Below are positions 53,201-63,673 of a DNA stretch of 64,000 bases, in pieces. The DNA comes from Dermatophagoides farinae (lineage: Eukaryota; Arthropoda; Arachnida; Sarcoptiformes; Pyroglyphidae), in contig NC_134684.1 of assembly GCF_024713945.1 (NCBI RefSeq), positions 4,285,001 to 4,349,000 of the forward strand. The letters run 5' to 3'. The position numbers and the translations under genes were made by a program. The notes under the pieces were generated by a model. It was not told the DNA's origin, did no database searches, and was given only the letters and a program-made list of their open reading frames with translations. How positions within the stretch are numbered: position 1 is the stretch's first letter; each line of letters opens with the position of its first letter.

Positions 53201-55294
53201 TTAACCTTTGCATAGATTTAATCATCTCAACTGTCATTTAGGATTATTATAAGATTAAGAGTGTCTCTATCATGATGATAATGAGAGAGAGAACAATTAT
53301 CTATCTATATCGTTAGTTGACGAATTATCAAGTTCAAGTAATGCTAATTTAGTCTTGTTTTGTTGGAAATATGTATGTATTTTTGCTTTTTACGACAGAC
53401 AAAAATGGCTCATTATTATAATTTTTGTTTGTCATTTTTTTGTCACTTTAGTGTTTGCATTTATAAGCATTTAAGTTAAGTAAGGCCAATGACCAGACAA
53501 ATAATAAAATCTCGTTCAAAATGCATTGGCATGGTGGTGGTGGACATTCACCGTTTGCCATGTTGTTGTACATGTATGATGAATCTGATGTTTGATAACG
53601 ACCATCGATGATGATGTTGATGAGAGTGAACTCAACACATTGATGATCTATGTCTATGCAAATTTAATTTTCTATTTTCTATTTTCTATTTTCTATTTCT
53701 TTGCTCTACATCAAACATAGACACAATGGAGCGGAATAGTTGAAATGACTGCTTTTAGACAATCAAAATGCAATGCAAGTTACTATTTATTTACTGTCTG
53801 AGATCTAAGATTGTTGTTGTTGCTGCTGCTGCTTCTGCTTTTGCTTTTGCTGATGCCCTGTGTTGTTTCATGTCAGTGATTATGTGATGACCAATTTCAC
53901 ATGTGTATGCAAAAAACGAAAATAATTATTTCCATTCAATTCAATTATTTGGCTAATTGATTGTTGGACAAATTCTTGGATTTTCAAACAACCATAATAA
54001 TGCTGATGTTTTGTTAAGCAATTTAATATCGTATATATATATCAATAACTGTAGTTTTGACTCGTTTTGAATATGTTTGTTGATCATAAAAACTACTGCA
54101 ATAAACTATCATATATAAATGTGATCGATCATGATAATGATGATTGACGACATGACCCATGATAATGGTTCAAGGTGACAGTTTTGATTATAATGATAAT
54201 GTCATGGTGATTAACCCTCCACATACTCTCGACACTCTAATCTGGAAACGATGATCTATAAAGAAAAAATGATGATCATCAGTATGAATGAAAAATTCGT
54301 TAAGTTCAAGTTCATTGGCAGGATGGCAAAAAATGAAATCAACATTCATTATTCATATCAATGGTGTTTTTGTCCAAGTCTTTGAACACGAACTGTTTTT
54401 TGTTTTTTGTATATACGAAAAATATGTGTCTAGAGATAATCAAATCTCTCTTATAGACAATGTCATCAACCTGTGTTGATCACTCTAAATGACCATTATG
54501 GTCCAAACATGACAATCATAAACAATGAAAGTAATGTAGCTTTGTATCAAATGAAAGTAGTCATTCTTTCATTCAGTTTGACATTAGCAAATGTGTCTTT
54601 GTTCAAAACAATTGAGCAATATAGCAATAATGACATGATCACGAATAAAAAGAAAACAACAATAACCCTCGGAATATGAGGAATATTTTTACGACCGTTT
54701 GATTATAGTTAAGAAAAATGAAAATTACCAAAAAATAAAACAAAACAAAACATACTTTTCAAGCAGATTTTCTGAGCATAAATAGTAAATACTGGAAATT
54801 GTGATGGTGTCAATGCATCCGGTAATTGTAATGCCGATGAACTGAGTAATACACAGAGGCCAGTTTCAAAATTTAATGAATTACAAGTTAGATTTTGGCG
54901 ACAATGATCTAAACATTCGGCTAAATGTAATACCCCAGGTATCATCATTGTTACCGTATCGGTTGATGAGGTAAATACAAAACCGGTAATTAACTCGAAT
55001 GTAATCGTACCGTTTGTTGTTGAGCAATCATCATAATTCAAATCGGATGATGAGACTTGGATTTGAATGAAAAAATTAGAAACAGAAATGAAAAAGTGAA
55101 TTGATTGTAAAAATTCGGAATCATTGAATGAACAAAACACAAATGTTTTATTACTATAATTCGATTATTGCAATCTTACCTTGACTTTTGACCACAGATA
55201 TTGATGATGATGACATTATAATGAAAAGAATTATAGTGATGATGGTGGTCGAGCCCCAGTCAATAAAAAATAATGATGATCTTGATAGGAACAT
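47442..55294 (-). CDS. PAN(x3)-ZP domain transmembrane protein, - strand paralogue
   Basis: Eight exons (55294-55180, 55055-54756, 52334-52041, 51519-51253, 51148-50830, 49642-49497, 48323-47844, 47773-47442) join to 750 aa. Architecture equals the + strand gene: signal segment (IITIILFIIMSSSSISVV), three PAN modules, ZP domain, six-Arg furin-type site at about 579-584 (YGRRRRRRS), transmembrane helix at about 660-682 and a cytoplasmic tail starting WSKKRK. Exons 3, 5 and 6 are exactly the same lengths as in the paralogue (294, 319 and 146 nt) and all phases agree. The ZP blocks IVIQHHDMIVTT and FKFPSSDIVQFKALITPC are nearly shared. The cytoplasmic tails are unrelated. It lacks the 6.6 kb first intron (124 nt here) but has a 2.4 kb intron 2. 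Likely apical-matrix protein. Confidence 0.88.
48785..48817. repeat. (AAATCT)n hexamer repeat
   Basis: Five perfect AAATCT units plus AAA, in the ~1.2 kb intron 6 of the minus-strand PAN-ZP gene. Confidence 0.95.
50248..50272. repeat. (AC)n microsatellite
   Basis: About 12 AC units in intron 5 (49643-50829) of the minus-strand PAN-ZP gene. Confidence 0.95.
52335..54755 (-). other. 2.4 kb intron 2 of the minus-strand PAN-ZP gene
   Basis: A GTATGT donor and a TCTTAG acceptor join PAN module 1 to PAN module 2 in phase 1. No coding exon is seen inside. A (TTTTCTA)4 run lies at 53668-53698 and a GTT/GCT run at about 53813-53850. Confidence 0.6.
53668..53698. repeat. (TTTTCTA)n heptamer repeat
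   Basis: About four tandem units in intron 2 of the minus-strand PAN-ZP gene. Confidence 0.85.
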
Positions 55295-56952
55295 ATTGAT
55301 TGATGTTTATCGTTTAACGTGTTGTTAATGTTCGTGACGTGAAAATTGATAATTGATAATTGAAAATTGAAAAATGAAATCACACAAAATATATGTTGTT
55401 GTATGAAGAAAAAAGTTGTTGTTGAAATCCTATATGAATGAATGTTTGGAGCACTGCGGTCACTTTGTCCAACATAAATTATTCATTATTCATTTTAATT
55501 ACATTTCACAATGCAATAAATTAAAGAAGTGAAATCACACCGATAAGTTTCAATCATGGTCAAAAATCTATGATGGTGATGAAAAAATAGAAAAGTAAAT
55601 TTTGATTGATTACGAATTGAGAATTCGATGATTGGCATATAAATAAATGAGATTGGTTCGATTGCCTAAAAGTTACCGTCGTTTGATTCAATATCGATTA
55701 TGATAATAATCGATATTATAATAAATAAATTAATTTATTATTATTGATAGATTATTATTATGAATACTTAACACATACTTATCGAATGAAAATGTTCTTC
55801 ATGGGTGATAAAAAAATCAAACGATATATGGATAAAATTGCCTCAAGTCTTTTTAAATCTTGAAGATGAACGAAGCGAAATGAAATAAAAAAAACCAAAA
55901 CTGATAAAACGACGGTAGTTTCATCGAGGTTTTTATCCTTAACATCATCATGCTGTAGCCGTCGTTCATATTGTTGTTGTTATTACCGTCGATACAGCAG
56001 CCATTGACATATAACAGGTATGATGAATGAACGAATGGTCGGTTGGTTAGAGGGAAGACACAAAGTCATTTTCGTTGTTTGTTCATTTCATTTCGGTTAG
56101 GGGTTGATGCCAGGAATAGAAGAATCTTGTTCTTATTATTTTGATTTTTAAAAAATGGTCAAAAGACGAAGGAAAGGGAGAGAGAACTCTGTTTTCTTTC
56201 TTTAATTCAATTCGTCGTTGTCGAGAAAGACCATCATAGCACAAGAACAACTCGATGAACCGTTCGATACCGATGGTGTTCACGGCTGTGTTGCCGGCGA
56301 TAGGTTAGCAAAAGCCAGAGTACATCATCATACTCAACCAATCAAGCTATTTTTTTCATTTTGCTGGTATGTGAACAATATTCGTTTTGGTTGAAAACCA
56401 CAACCGACGATGATGAACAAATGGCAACAGTTCTGTTGGTTAGAAAGCTAGAAAAAATGTGGCAATTCGAATTATCTGGCCAATGATGATGATGATGATG
56501 AACAAATGAACAAACGATTGAACGAAGGTAGCGAGAAAACAAAACATGGAAATGGAATCACCAATTGGAGAGTGTGCAGTATGATGATGATGTAGAATGA
56601 TTGAAGAATGAACACTCAGAAAAAAGATGTCCAACAGATAATAATGATCGAATGAGTATCATCTTCAACATTTAGAGCCAGAAATAAAATAGAAGAAAAT
56701 AGATTTGAAGACGATTGTGTGTAAAAACAATTGAACAGCGTTCGTTTTTTTTCTTCTTGCTTGAAATCAATCAATTGTTGACGATGAAACTATTATGAAT
56801 TGATTGATTTTTGTTTTTCCATTATTGATCCGGCTTTCATTTTGATTCATTCCACCCTGAACACGATATTGGTCAGCAAATTTAATCGATACGATGATTG
56901 AAATGAAATTGAGATTTATGATCCAAATTAAATGGTTGATGTCGCATTTCTT
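55295..56952. other. Intergenic region without recognised genes
   Basis: About 1.7 kb upstream of the minus-strand PAN-ZP gene and downstream of the Ig-like gene. Short frames at 56083-56634 on the minus strand are His/Ser-rich and arise from CAT repeats. I see no gene. It should contain the PAN-ZP promoter. Confidence 0.55.
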
Positions 56953-58425
56953 CTAATAAATTTTTCGGTCAATTACAATCGTTCGATTCATAACGATCAA
57001 TGTGAAAAAAAATATCAACAAGAATAATGTGAATAAAATAATGTTGAAAGTGGAAAAACTCAGACCGAATAATTCGGATATTGAAGGCAATTGCCAATGT
57101 TTACGTATGATACGTATTGCGGCCAATTTTTTCGATTCACTTGTCGTATCATTATGGCATCTACATATGAAAACGAGAATAATCAATCCATCGAAAAAAA
57201 TAATAATCTTTGAAAACAAACACAAACCGATAAATAAAATTTAGATCGAATTTTTCAAGCGATTTGACATGAATATTGCCCAACCAATCAATTACCATTC
57301 GACCATTCGAGGAACGTTTGATGTATAATGGTGATATCCACTGTGATAATTCTTTCGATGGTTTTGGTCCATGTCGATACATTTCTTCGATGTCATAATC
57401 GAATTTAATTTTATTCCACCTTATCGGTACAATTTTACGTATATCCGATGATTGACTGAATAAAGAAAATACCATTGATTAGAAATAGAAATTCTACATC
57501 TGAATCAAAGACAAAAAACTTACAATCTGAAACAGGAAATGACTGTATATTCGTGAATTTTTCGTTTAAAATGTTCGGTCGATTGAAACATTGCTTTCAT
57601 ATGCATGAATGGTATCATTTTTGATTCTGATTTACGAAAACGAATCGCACTCGTATTTCGACATATTCCATATGAGATGACAATCCGAACATTCGATAGA
57701 AATTGTTTCCGAAAACTTTTCCAAACGAGTCGATCGATCAATGGGTCGGCACATGGAATTTCTGAAAATTCCCTTAGTTTATGAATTAATTGCGATTCAT
57801 CATTGTTAATCGTCAAGAAAGTTTGATTCGAAACATCTGCCATTTTTACCACACAAATAAATACTTTTTGCCCAAGTGAATGATAACGATTTCGATTACA
57901 TTGCGTTTCGTATAATAAATGGAAAAATATTTGTAATGTTGGTCCTTCTTCGTGGACGATGGAATATTCTTTTACAAACGTTTCAATAGGCTTGTGTTTA
58001 TCCACCATATGTATGAATGTTTTTCTTTCAAAATCATGCAATATTTTCACCCGATAAATAGCCAAAATTTTCGATTGATACACGCAATAATATGTGCCAC
58101 TTTTTTGTAATTTTCGTTGAACGAGCTTACCAGATCGCATTATTTGCACCACTTTTTCATTATCATTTTTAAATCGCCGAATATTGTATAATCTACTTTC
58201 ATCGACTGGAATAAATTTCCATATGGAATCCAAAAGTTTATCATCGAAAAGGCAAGCATAACATTCGAATGAATATTCACTCAGATAGGGCAAAACTAAT
58301 GCCTTTTTGAGTGGCGAATATTTTCTTAGTATATCTTGACATTTCTTAGTAGATGCTGTGGAACATGTTACCATCACCACCAAATAATCGATTAAAGTGA
58401 TGATAATCAATGTGATGATCATCAT
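56953..58425 (-). CDS. Ig-like single-pass membrane protein (possibly FAM187-like)
   Basis: Three exons (58425-57524, 57455-57228, 57160-56953) with 68- and 67-nt introns give 445 aa. The N-terminus is a signal peptide or anchor (MMIITLIIITLIDYLVVMV). One Ig-like fold is suggested by ECYACLF and, further on, KSGTYYCVY, the usual D/S-G-x-Y-x-C F-strand. A second is suggested by FRKQF... VISCF and by VIDWLGNIHVKSLEKFDL joined across the last intron to NFIYRCHND, again an F-strand cysteine. A C-terminal hydrophobic helix (NIILFTLFLLIFFFTLIVM) ends in a short basic tail. The layout resembles FAM187 proteins, but I cannot confirm the family. Reading through the last intron gives an early stop, so the splice matters. 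Start at 58425 is the first ATG of the frame. Confidence 0.68.
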
Positions 58426-58784
58426 GAATATAAGCAATTTTATTTTAATAATAATTGATCAATGTGCGATTTTGAAATCGATCCACAACAAAATCAAATT
58501 CAATTTGTTTCTAGAATATTAATTAATGACAACACACACAATTCGACTAGCACATATCAACAGCAATAATATCGAATTTTTTCTCGGATAAAATAACAAA
58601 TGATTGGTGGTGATAAATAAATGATTGAGAAATTGAGAAAAAGAGCAAGAAAAAAAAGGAAAATGTCACGTCGACCATAATAATCAATTTACATAAATAA
58701 CAAAACGGAAAAAAATTAATTAATTAATGGTTCAATTATACAATCAATTTCATTTTGGTCATGAATGTTCGAATCGTTCCAATT

Positions 58785-59479
58785 TCAATGACCTTCGCCC
58801 ATTTCAGCTTTAGCATTCAAAATGACGGCAACAATCAAACCGAAAAGACCGATGGCTGAAGCAAAAATTTCAACAATTAAAATTTTAACAAATAAATTTG
58901 GATTAGCTGCATCGGCCAATGCTGCACCCGACCCGACAACGCCAACGGCTAGACCGCAGAATAGATTACCCAGTCCGACTGTTAATCCAGCACCAAACAT
59001 AACATAACCGGCTAGATAATTTTTTGCTCGCTGAACGTCGGTTACTTTGGCTTCATCAAATTCTTTGATATTATTCAACATAACGATTGCAATGATAATG
59101 CCATAAATAGCGACTGCTTCACAGAAAATGATTGATACAAGATTTTTCGTACGAATACGTGGTGCTTTCACACCGCCACCAACGATTGAAGACCCGGTGG
59201 TAAATATACCCGTAGCTGCACCGACCACCGATAATGAAATGGATAAACCGACTCCTAATGATGCCCACATGTATGGTGTCACACCTGTGATGTTAAATGA
59301 TGAAACAATAATTATTTTTACAATTACAATTTATTTGAAAAGGTCAAACCTTCAAGAAGCCAGGCAACGTCACCAGCCCGACGACCACGTCCAGTAAGAC
59401 AATAATAAAGTGAAATGCAAACCAATGTGAATAATGTGGTTGCCTGAAGAACATAATGGACCGATGCTGATACACTCAT
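58785..59479 (-). CDS. ATP6V0B: V-type proton ATPase 21 kDa proteolipid subunit c''
   Basis: Two exons (59479-59350, 59284-58785) with a 65-nt intron give 209 aa; human ATP6V0B is 205. The protein is part of the membrane V0 rotor ring that carries protons into endosomes, lysosomes and secretory organelles. An extra N-terminal helix precedes four helices, as is typical of c''. The proton-carrying Glu is at residue 99 in [11 protein letters not shown]; a second buried Glu is at 182 in [40 protein letters not shown] and [20 protein letters not shown] are family blocks. It is head-to-head with SAE1, 337 bp between start codons. Very confident. Confidence 0.97.
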
Positions 59480-59816
59480 TTTGTGCTTTGGGTGTAAAAA
59501 ATTCGGATCAATGAATCTGGTTTAGTCAGAATTTTCTGTTCCAACAAAGATTTGATCATATGGAAATCAATAATGATGAGGATCGAATGTCAACGATGTG
59601 TGTGTGTGTTACTCCCTCCTACCAAATGTAAAACAAAAACAATCGAAAATGATGCTCTCTCATCTCAATCAATGCAGAAACTGAAAACACTCATGATGAT
59701 AAGAATCGATAGTTTCGTTCATCACATGCCACTTGATTCTTTATTAGAATTAGAATTATAATCAAGAAACAATTGTCTGAATTTTCTTTAATTTTCAAAA
59801 TTTTCAACAAAAAAAA
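59480..59816. promoter_or_regulatory. Divergent intergenic promoter region, ATP6V0B / SAE1
   Basis: Only 337 bp separate the two start codons of divergently oriented housekeeping genes, so both promoters must lie here or overlap. A short TG run at about 59599-59608 and an ATCGATAG at about 59705-59712 are seen; no TATA box is obvious. Confidence 0.6.
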
Positions 59817-60809
59817 ATGTTTACCGATGAAGAAGCAAAAGTTTATGATCGACAAATTCGTCTTTGGGGTGTTCATGCTCAACAACAGATTCGTGCAACC
59901 GATGTTTTTCTTGTTTGTCTGGATGGATTAGCCACCGAAGTAGTTAAGAATTTAGTTTTAGCCGGTATTAATTCGATTACAATACTTGATGATCAACCTG
60001 TAACACAATTCGATATGTTATCCAATATATTCAGTCGTAATCAAATCGGTATGAATAGAGCGGAAGCATGTCAAAAAGCCGTCAATCAATTGAATCCAAT
60101 GGTCAAAGTGAACATAAAGAATGGTTCGCTATCAACATTGTTATCCGATGAAATGGACGCAAAAAGTTTTCTTAAATCCTTCAATGTTGTTATACTCGTT
60201 AACAATGGTCTAGATATGGCTATCAAACTTAATCGATTCTGTCATGAACTTTGCATACCATTCTTTTTCGCTTGTTCGTGGGGCTATCTTTCTATGGTTT
60301 TTCTCGATCTTGCAAAACAACATAATGGCATCGATTTTATTCCAATCAAACAAGCATTCGAACGGAAAACAATCACATTGAAGAATAGTGGAAAAAACAA
60401 TATTTCAAAACGTGAAATGATTAAAATAGAAAAGTTGAAAACCATTTTCCTTCCAATACTAACATTATTCCGTTATCATGATAAAAATGGTAAATTTCCC
60501 ATACTTTGTGCTGAATCCGATCAGAATATGATGGAAGAAAAGTTAAAAACAATTGAAAAGGAAATTTTAAATGAATTGAATACAGCTGGCAGTGGCGACA
60601 GTCAACAACAAGGATGGATATCAACAACGACAACATTGAATTGTGATTGGCCGCGAAAAATCTATGGCCAATTTACCTTCATCAGCAGTATTGTAGGTGG
60701 ATTTTTAGCACAAGACGTGATTCGTACTGTGACTGACGATGATTCGATTGATTATAATACATTTCTATTCTATGAGATTAATGGTCATAATATTAATATT
60801 GGCCTATAG
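59817..60809 (+). CDS. SAE1: SUMO-activating enzyme subunit 1 (Aos1)
   Basis: Single uninterrupted 330-aa frame; human SAE1 is 346. SAE1 pairs with UBA2 to form the SUMO E1, which adenylates SUMO and transfers it to UBA2's cysteine; SAE1 itself lacks the cysteine domain. The ThiF/E1 fold opens EEAKVYDRQIRLWGVHAQQQ. It continues with the degenerate nucleotide loop CLDGLATEVVKNLVLAGI, the acidic turn ITILDD and the conserved NRAEACQKAVNQLNPMVKV. Near the C-terminus SSIVGGFLAQDVIRTVT matches the helix of the dimer interface. An AATAAA at 60875-60880 lies 65 nt after the stop. It is intronless, unlike nearly all its neighbours. Confidence 0.95.
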   Translation: MFTDEEAKVYDRQIRLWGVHAQQQIRATDVFLVCLDGLATEVVKNLVLAGINSITILDDQPVTQFDMLSNIFSRNQIGMNRAEACQKAVNQLNPMVKVNIKNGSLSTLLSDEMDAKSFLKSFNVVILVNNGLDMAIKLNRFCHELCIPFFFACSWGYLSMVFLDLAKQHNGIDFIPIKQAFERKTITLKNSGKNNISKREMIKIEKLKTIFLPILTLFRYHDKNGKFPILCAESDQNMMEEKLKTIEKEILNELNTAGSGDSQQQGWISTTTTLNCDWPRKIYGQFTFISSIVGGFLAQDVIRTVTDDDSIDYNTFLFYEINGHNINIGL

Positions 60810-61368
60810 TTTATGATCGATCGTTAAATGACCAAATTGATGAATGAAAGATTTTCATTTATTATCTAAAGATGAATAAACAATAATCAATAATCACCAT
60901 CATCGTCATCATTATTAAATTAATAAAATTTGCTTGATCGTTTGATGAAAGAAGAAAAAATCTCATCATTATCGGATTGAATTTTTGGCCATGAAATTTG
61001 AAGAATGAGTTGTATGTGTACAATGTGTAATCAGATAGGAGGAGGATTTGATTTTTGTTTGTTGTTTTGTTTCTGATAGAAATCAATATTAAAACTGATC
61101 AATTGACATTCGATTATTAATCTGAAAATAGAATAGAATGGATGTATATATGAATGGGTGATGGTTAGTTTAGTTGTCAATTTCTTGCCTATTTGATTAA
61201 TGATAAATATGCAATGGGATACCAGTAACGATAAAGTTCGAGTGTAGATTTGAAAGTGATTCATATTTTTTCCCATTATAAAATTGGATTATATTCACAT
61301 CATCACCATTCATTGTGTTTAATTCTTTTTCCTTCATTTGATCGGTTTGGCCAGAATTGATAATCACA
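60810..61368. other. Intergenic region between SAE1 and Cys-loop receptor gene
   Basis: About 560 bp, AT-rich. The SAE1 poly(A) signal (60875-60880) is near its start. No coding frame is recognised; short minus-strand frames here look like noise. Confidence 0.5.
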
Positions 61369-61416
61369 ATGACTTGTTGTTTTTGTTTTTGTCGTCGTTG
61401 TCTTAAGAACTTTAAA

Positions 61417-63009
61417 ATGTCAACATTATTATTATTATCATCTTTGTTTACGTTACTCATATTCAATCATCCAATCGATTGTGATGATTCCAGCATTGAA
61501 ATTCGAAGTAATCAATTAAAAAGCATTCAATCACAATTTTTGATTTCTTTTTTTTTTGTTTGTTTTTTGTTTTGTCTCAGATCATATTGTTGAATTGCGA
61601 AAAGAATTGTTCAAAAATCGTGGCTATGATATCATGACAAGACCAGTGAAAAATTATACCCATCCGGTGAATGTATCCATTTATCTGGACATAAATTATA
61701 TAAAAAATCTCGTAATATTCATTTGATTTTGAAAAATTAACTCAACTGATTTAATTCCTTGATTGGCAGGACATTCAAACAAATATGCTTGAAACGGAAG
61801 GATGGCTTCGGTTGTCATGGTAAAAATTGAATTTTCGGTTTCAAAAATTAAATTTTCGACCAATTTTTTAGGGTGGATGAAAATCTTAAATGGAAACGAA
61901 GTGAATATGGCGGGATAGAAGATATCCGTGTTCATGTGGATGAAGTTTTCCGTCCGGATATTACGATTATCAATTCGGCAGATAGTGAAAATATTATTCG
62001 GTCAACGACACATTCTGATTTGATTCTCTGGTTTTCTGGCGATATATTCTGGATGCCAGCATTATCGATGAAAACGATATGTGAAATTGATCTAACTGAA
62101 TGGCCATTTGATGAACAAACATGTTTGTTTCGTTTTGCTTCATGGACCTATGATGGTGATGCATTAAATTTGGTTAATGTTTGTAAGTTTTAATTGATTG
62201 TTGATCGATTGGCACAAACAAATTTTTGTTCCTTTACCAACCATCTATGTTGCAATAGCCGACAAAATTGATTTGACCAGTTTTTCAGAAAATTCTGAAT
62301 GGGATATAACCGATTCATCATGTGAATATATGGTGCATGATACTAATGAAGGTGGACAATTTTTTCCCGAAGTAGTTTTTTCATTGAACATCCGTCGTAA
62401 AACATCTATTTATCGTTACGTTGTATATTATCCGGTGATCAGTGTATTATTTTTAAACCTGATGGCATTATTCTTAGATGTACGTAATACGTTACGTTTT
62501 CATCTAAGCACATTATCTTTTGTCACATTATTATTGGTGGCATTGTTTTTGGGTAATAAACTTGGATTTGGTTCATTGGGTATACCTAAAGTCAGTATGT
62601 ATCAATTTCATTTTCGATTTCTGGCACAAAACATTGTTTCTCATTGGTTTTTTTTTGCTTCGAACTTATAAATATAGTCAAATACATTGGTCAGATGATT
62701 ATGATGACAGCATTCACATTACTTTGGTTTGCATTCTCAGTGAATTTTATACGATCAACATTTGAAATACCATCGATAATAATGCGTACAATTGAACCAT
62801 TACAACACTATCTTGTCAGCAAAGATATTGAATCTGTACAATTGACCAATAATGATTTGGAAAATCAGAATTCCGGTGGCGGTCAGCATAATCAAACATT
62901 GGCTAAACATAAATCAAACATATCACAATCGAATCTAATCATCGTACAAATTGTGGATAAAATTCTTTTTGTTCTCTTTTTCATTCTAATCATCATTTTA
63001 CACAATTGA
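61417..63009 (+). CDS. Divergent nicotinic-receptor-like Cys-loop ligand-gated ion channel subunit
   Basis: Six exons (61417-61507, 61581-61711, 61770-61819, 61872-62182, 62259-62594, 62678-63009) give 416 aa. An upstream in-frame ATG at 61369 would add 16 residues; I prefer 61417 because it starts a clean signal peptide (LLLLSSLFTLLIF). The extracellular domain shows receptor blocks: RKELF...YDIMTRPVKN, EGWLRLSWVDENLKW, SEYGGIEDIRV, PDITIINSAD, and the Cys-loop C161-x13-C175 with WPFDEQTC, then FASWTYDG. Four membrane helices follow (M1 YRYVVYYPVISVLFLNL, M2 LSTLSFVTLLLVALFL, M3 from VKYIGQM, M4 at the end). The M3-M4 loop is short (about 55 aa). There is no vicinal Cys pair, so it is not a classical alpha subunit. 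The M1-M2 linker has neither the GEK motif of cation channels nor the PAR motif of anion channels. Two AATAAA lie at 63094-63111. Confidence 0.86.
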
Positions 63010-63093
63010 ACCATCCATTCTTTCGATTGGCTATTGATGTTTATTTTCTACTCATACTCAAGCTTATGAAATGATTGAATTGAATCAAAATTG

Positions 63094-63111
63094 AATAAAG
63101 TTACAAATAAA
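63094..63111 (+). terminator. Two poly(A) signals of the Cys-loop receptor gene
   Basis: AATAAA at 63094-63099 and again at 63106-63111, about 85-100 nt after the stop. Confidence 0.6.
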
Positions 63112-63484
63112 ACATGAGTCAATTAATTTTCTATCATTTATAATCCAATATTTGGTCACTATAGTGTGAAATGGGCGTTTTTCTTTTCCGATAGATGGTT
63201 AATGAACTGATGAGCTCATGCATGTAATCATTTTATTCAATGCGTTGTAATTAATCATAAACTGTCGACATGGCTAATTTTCCTCAATATGGATGGGAGT
63301 TTCGCTTTCTATCTTGATCATCAAGTCATCATCAGATTCGTTAATCATTATGCGATGAGCCAGACAATTTTTTTCCAATTCAGTCAACCATGTTAAATGT
63401 TACGATTAATAATCAGGAACAAATTTGCAATAAAAAAATATGCGAATTAACAAAATTTGCAAAATTTAAATTTTCAATTTGTCG

Positions 63485-63500
63485 ATACTATCGATAGTAT
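63485..63500. promoter_or_regulatory. 16-bp perfect palindrome with TATCGATA core
   Basis: ATACTATCGATAGTAT is a perfect palindrome 174 bp upstream of the kinase start codon. Its centre (63489-63496) is TATCGATA, the DRE motif bound by DREF in promoters of Drosophila growth and housekeeping genes. Placement fits a promoter element; binding is inferred. Confidence 0.5.
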
Positions 63501-63673
63501 TGAATTTGACTCGTATATAACAATATTGTTAACATTTTAACAATGTATGTATATTGCACATTCTCATCGATGATCATCATTGGAAATATTTTGTCAATGC
63601 AAATATAAATCATCGAAAAGCAAATAGGCTTGGCTTGCCAACGTTAACATTCTTTTTTTTTTGTTCATGATTA

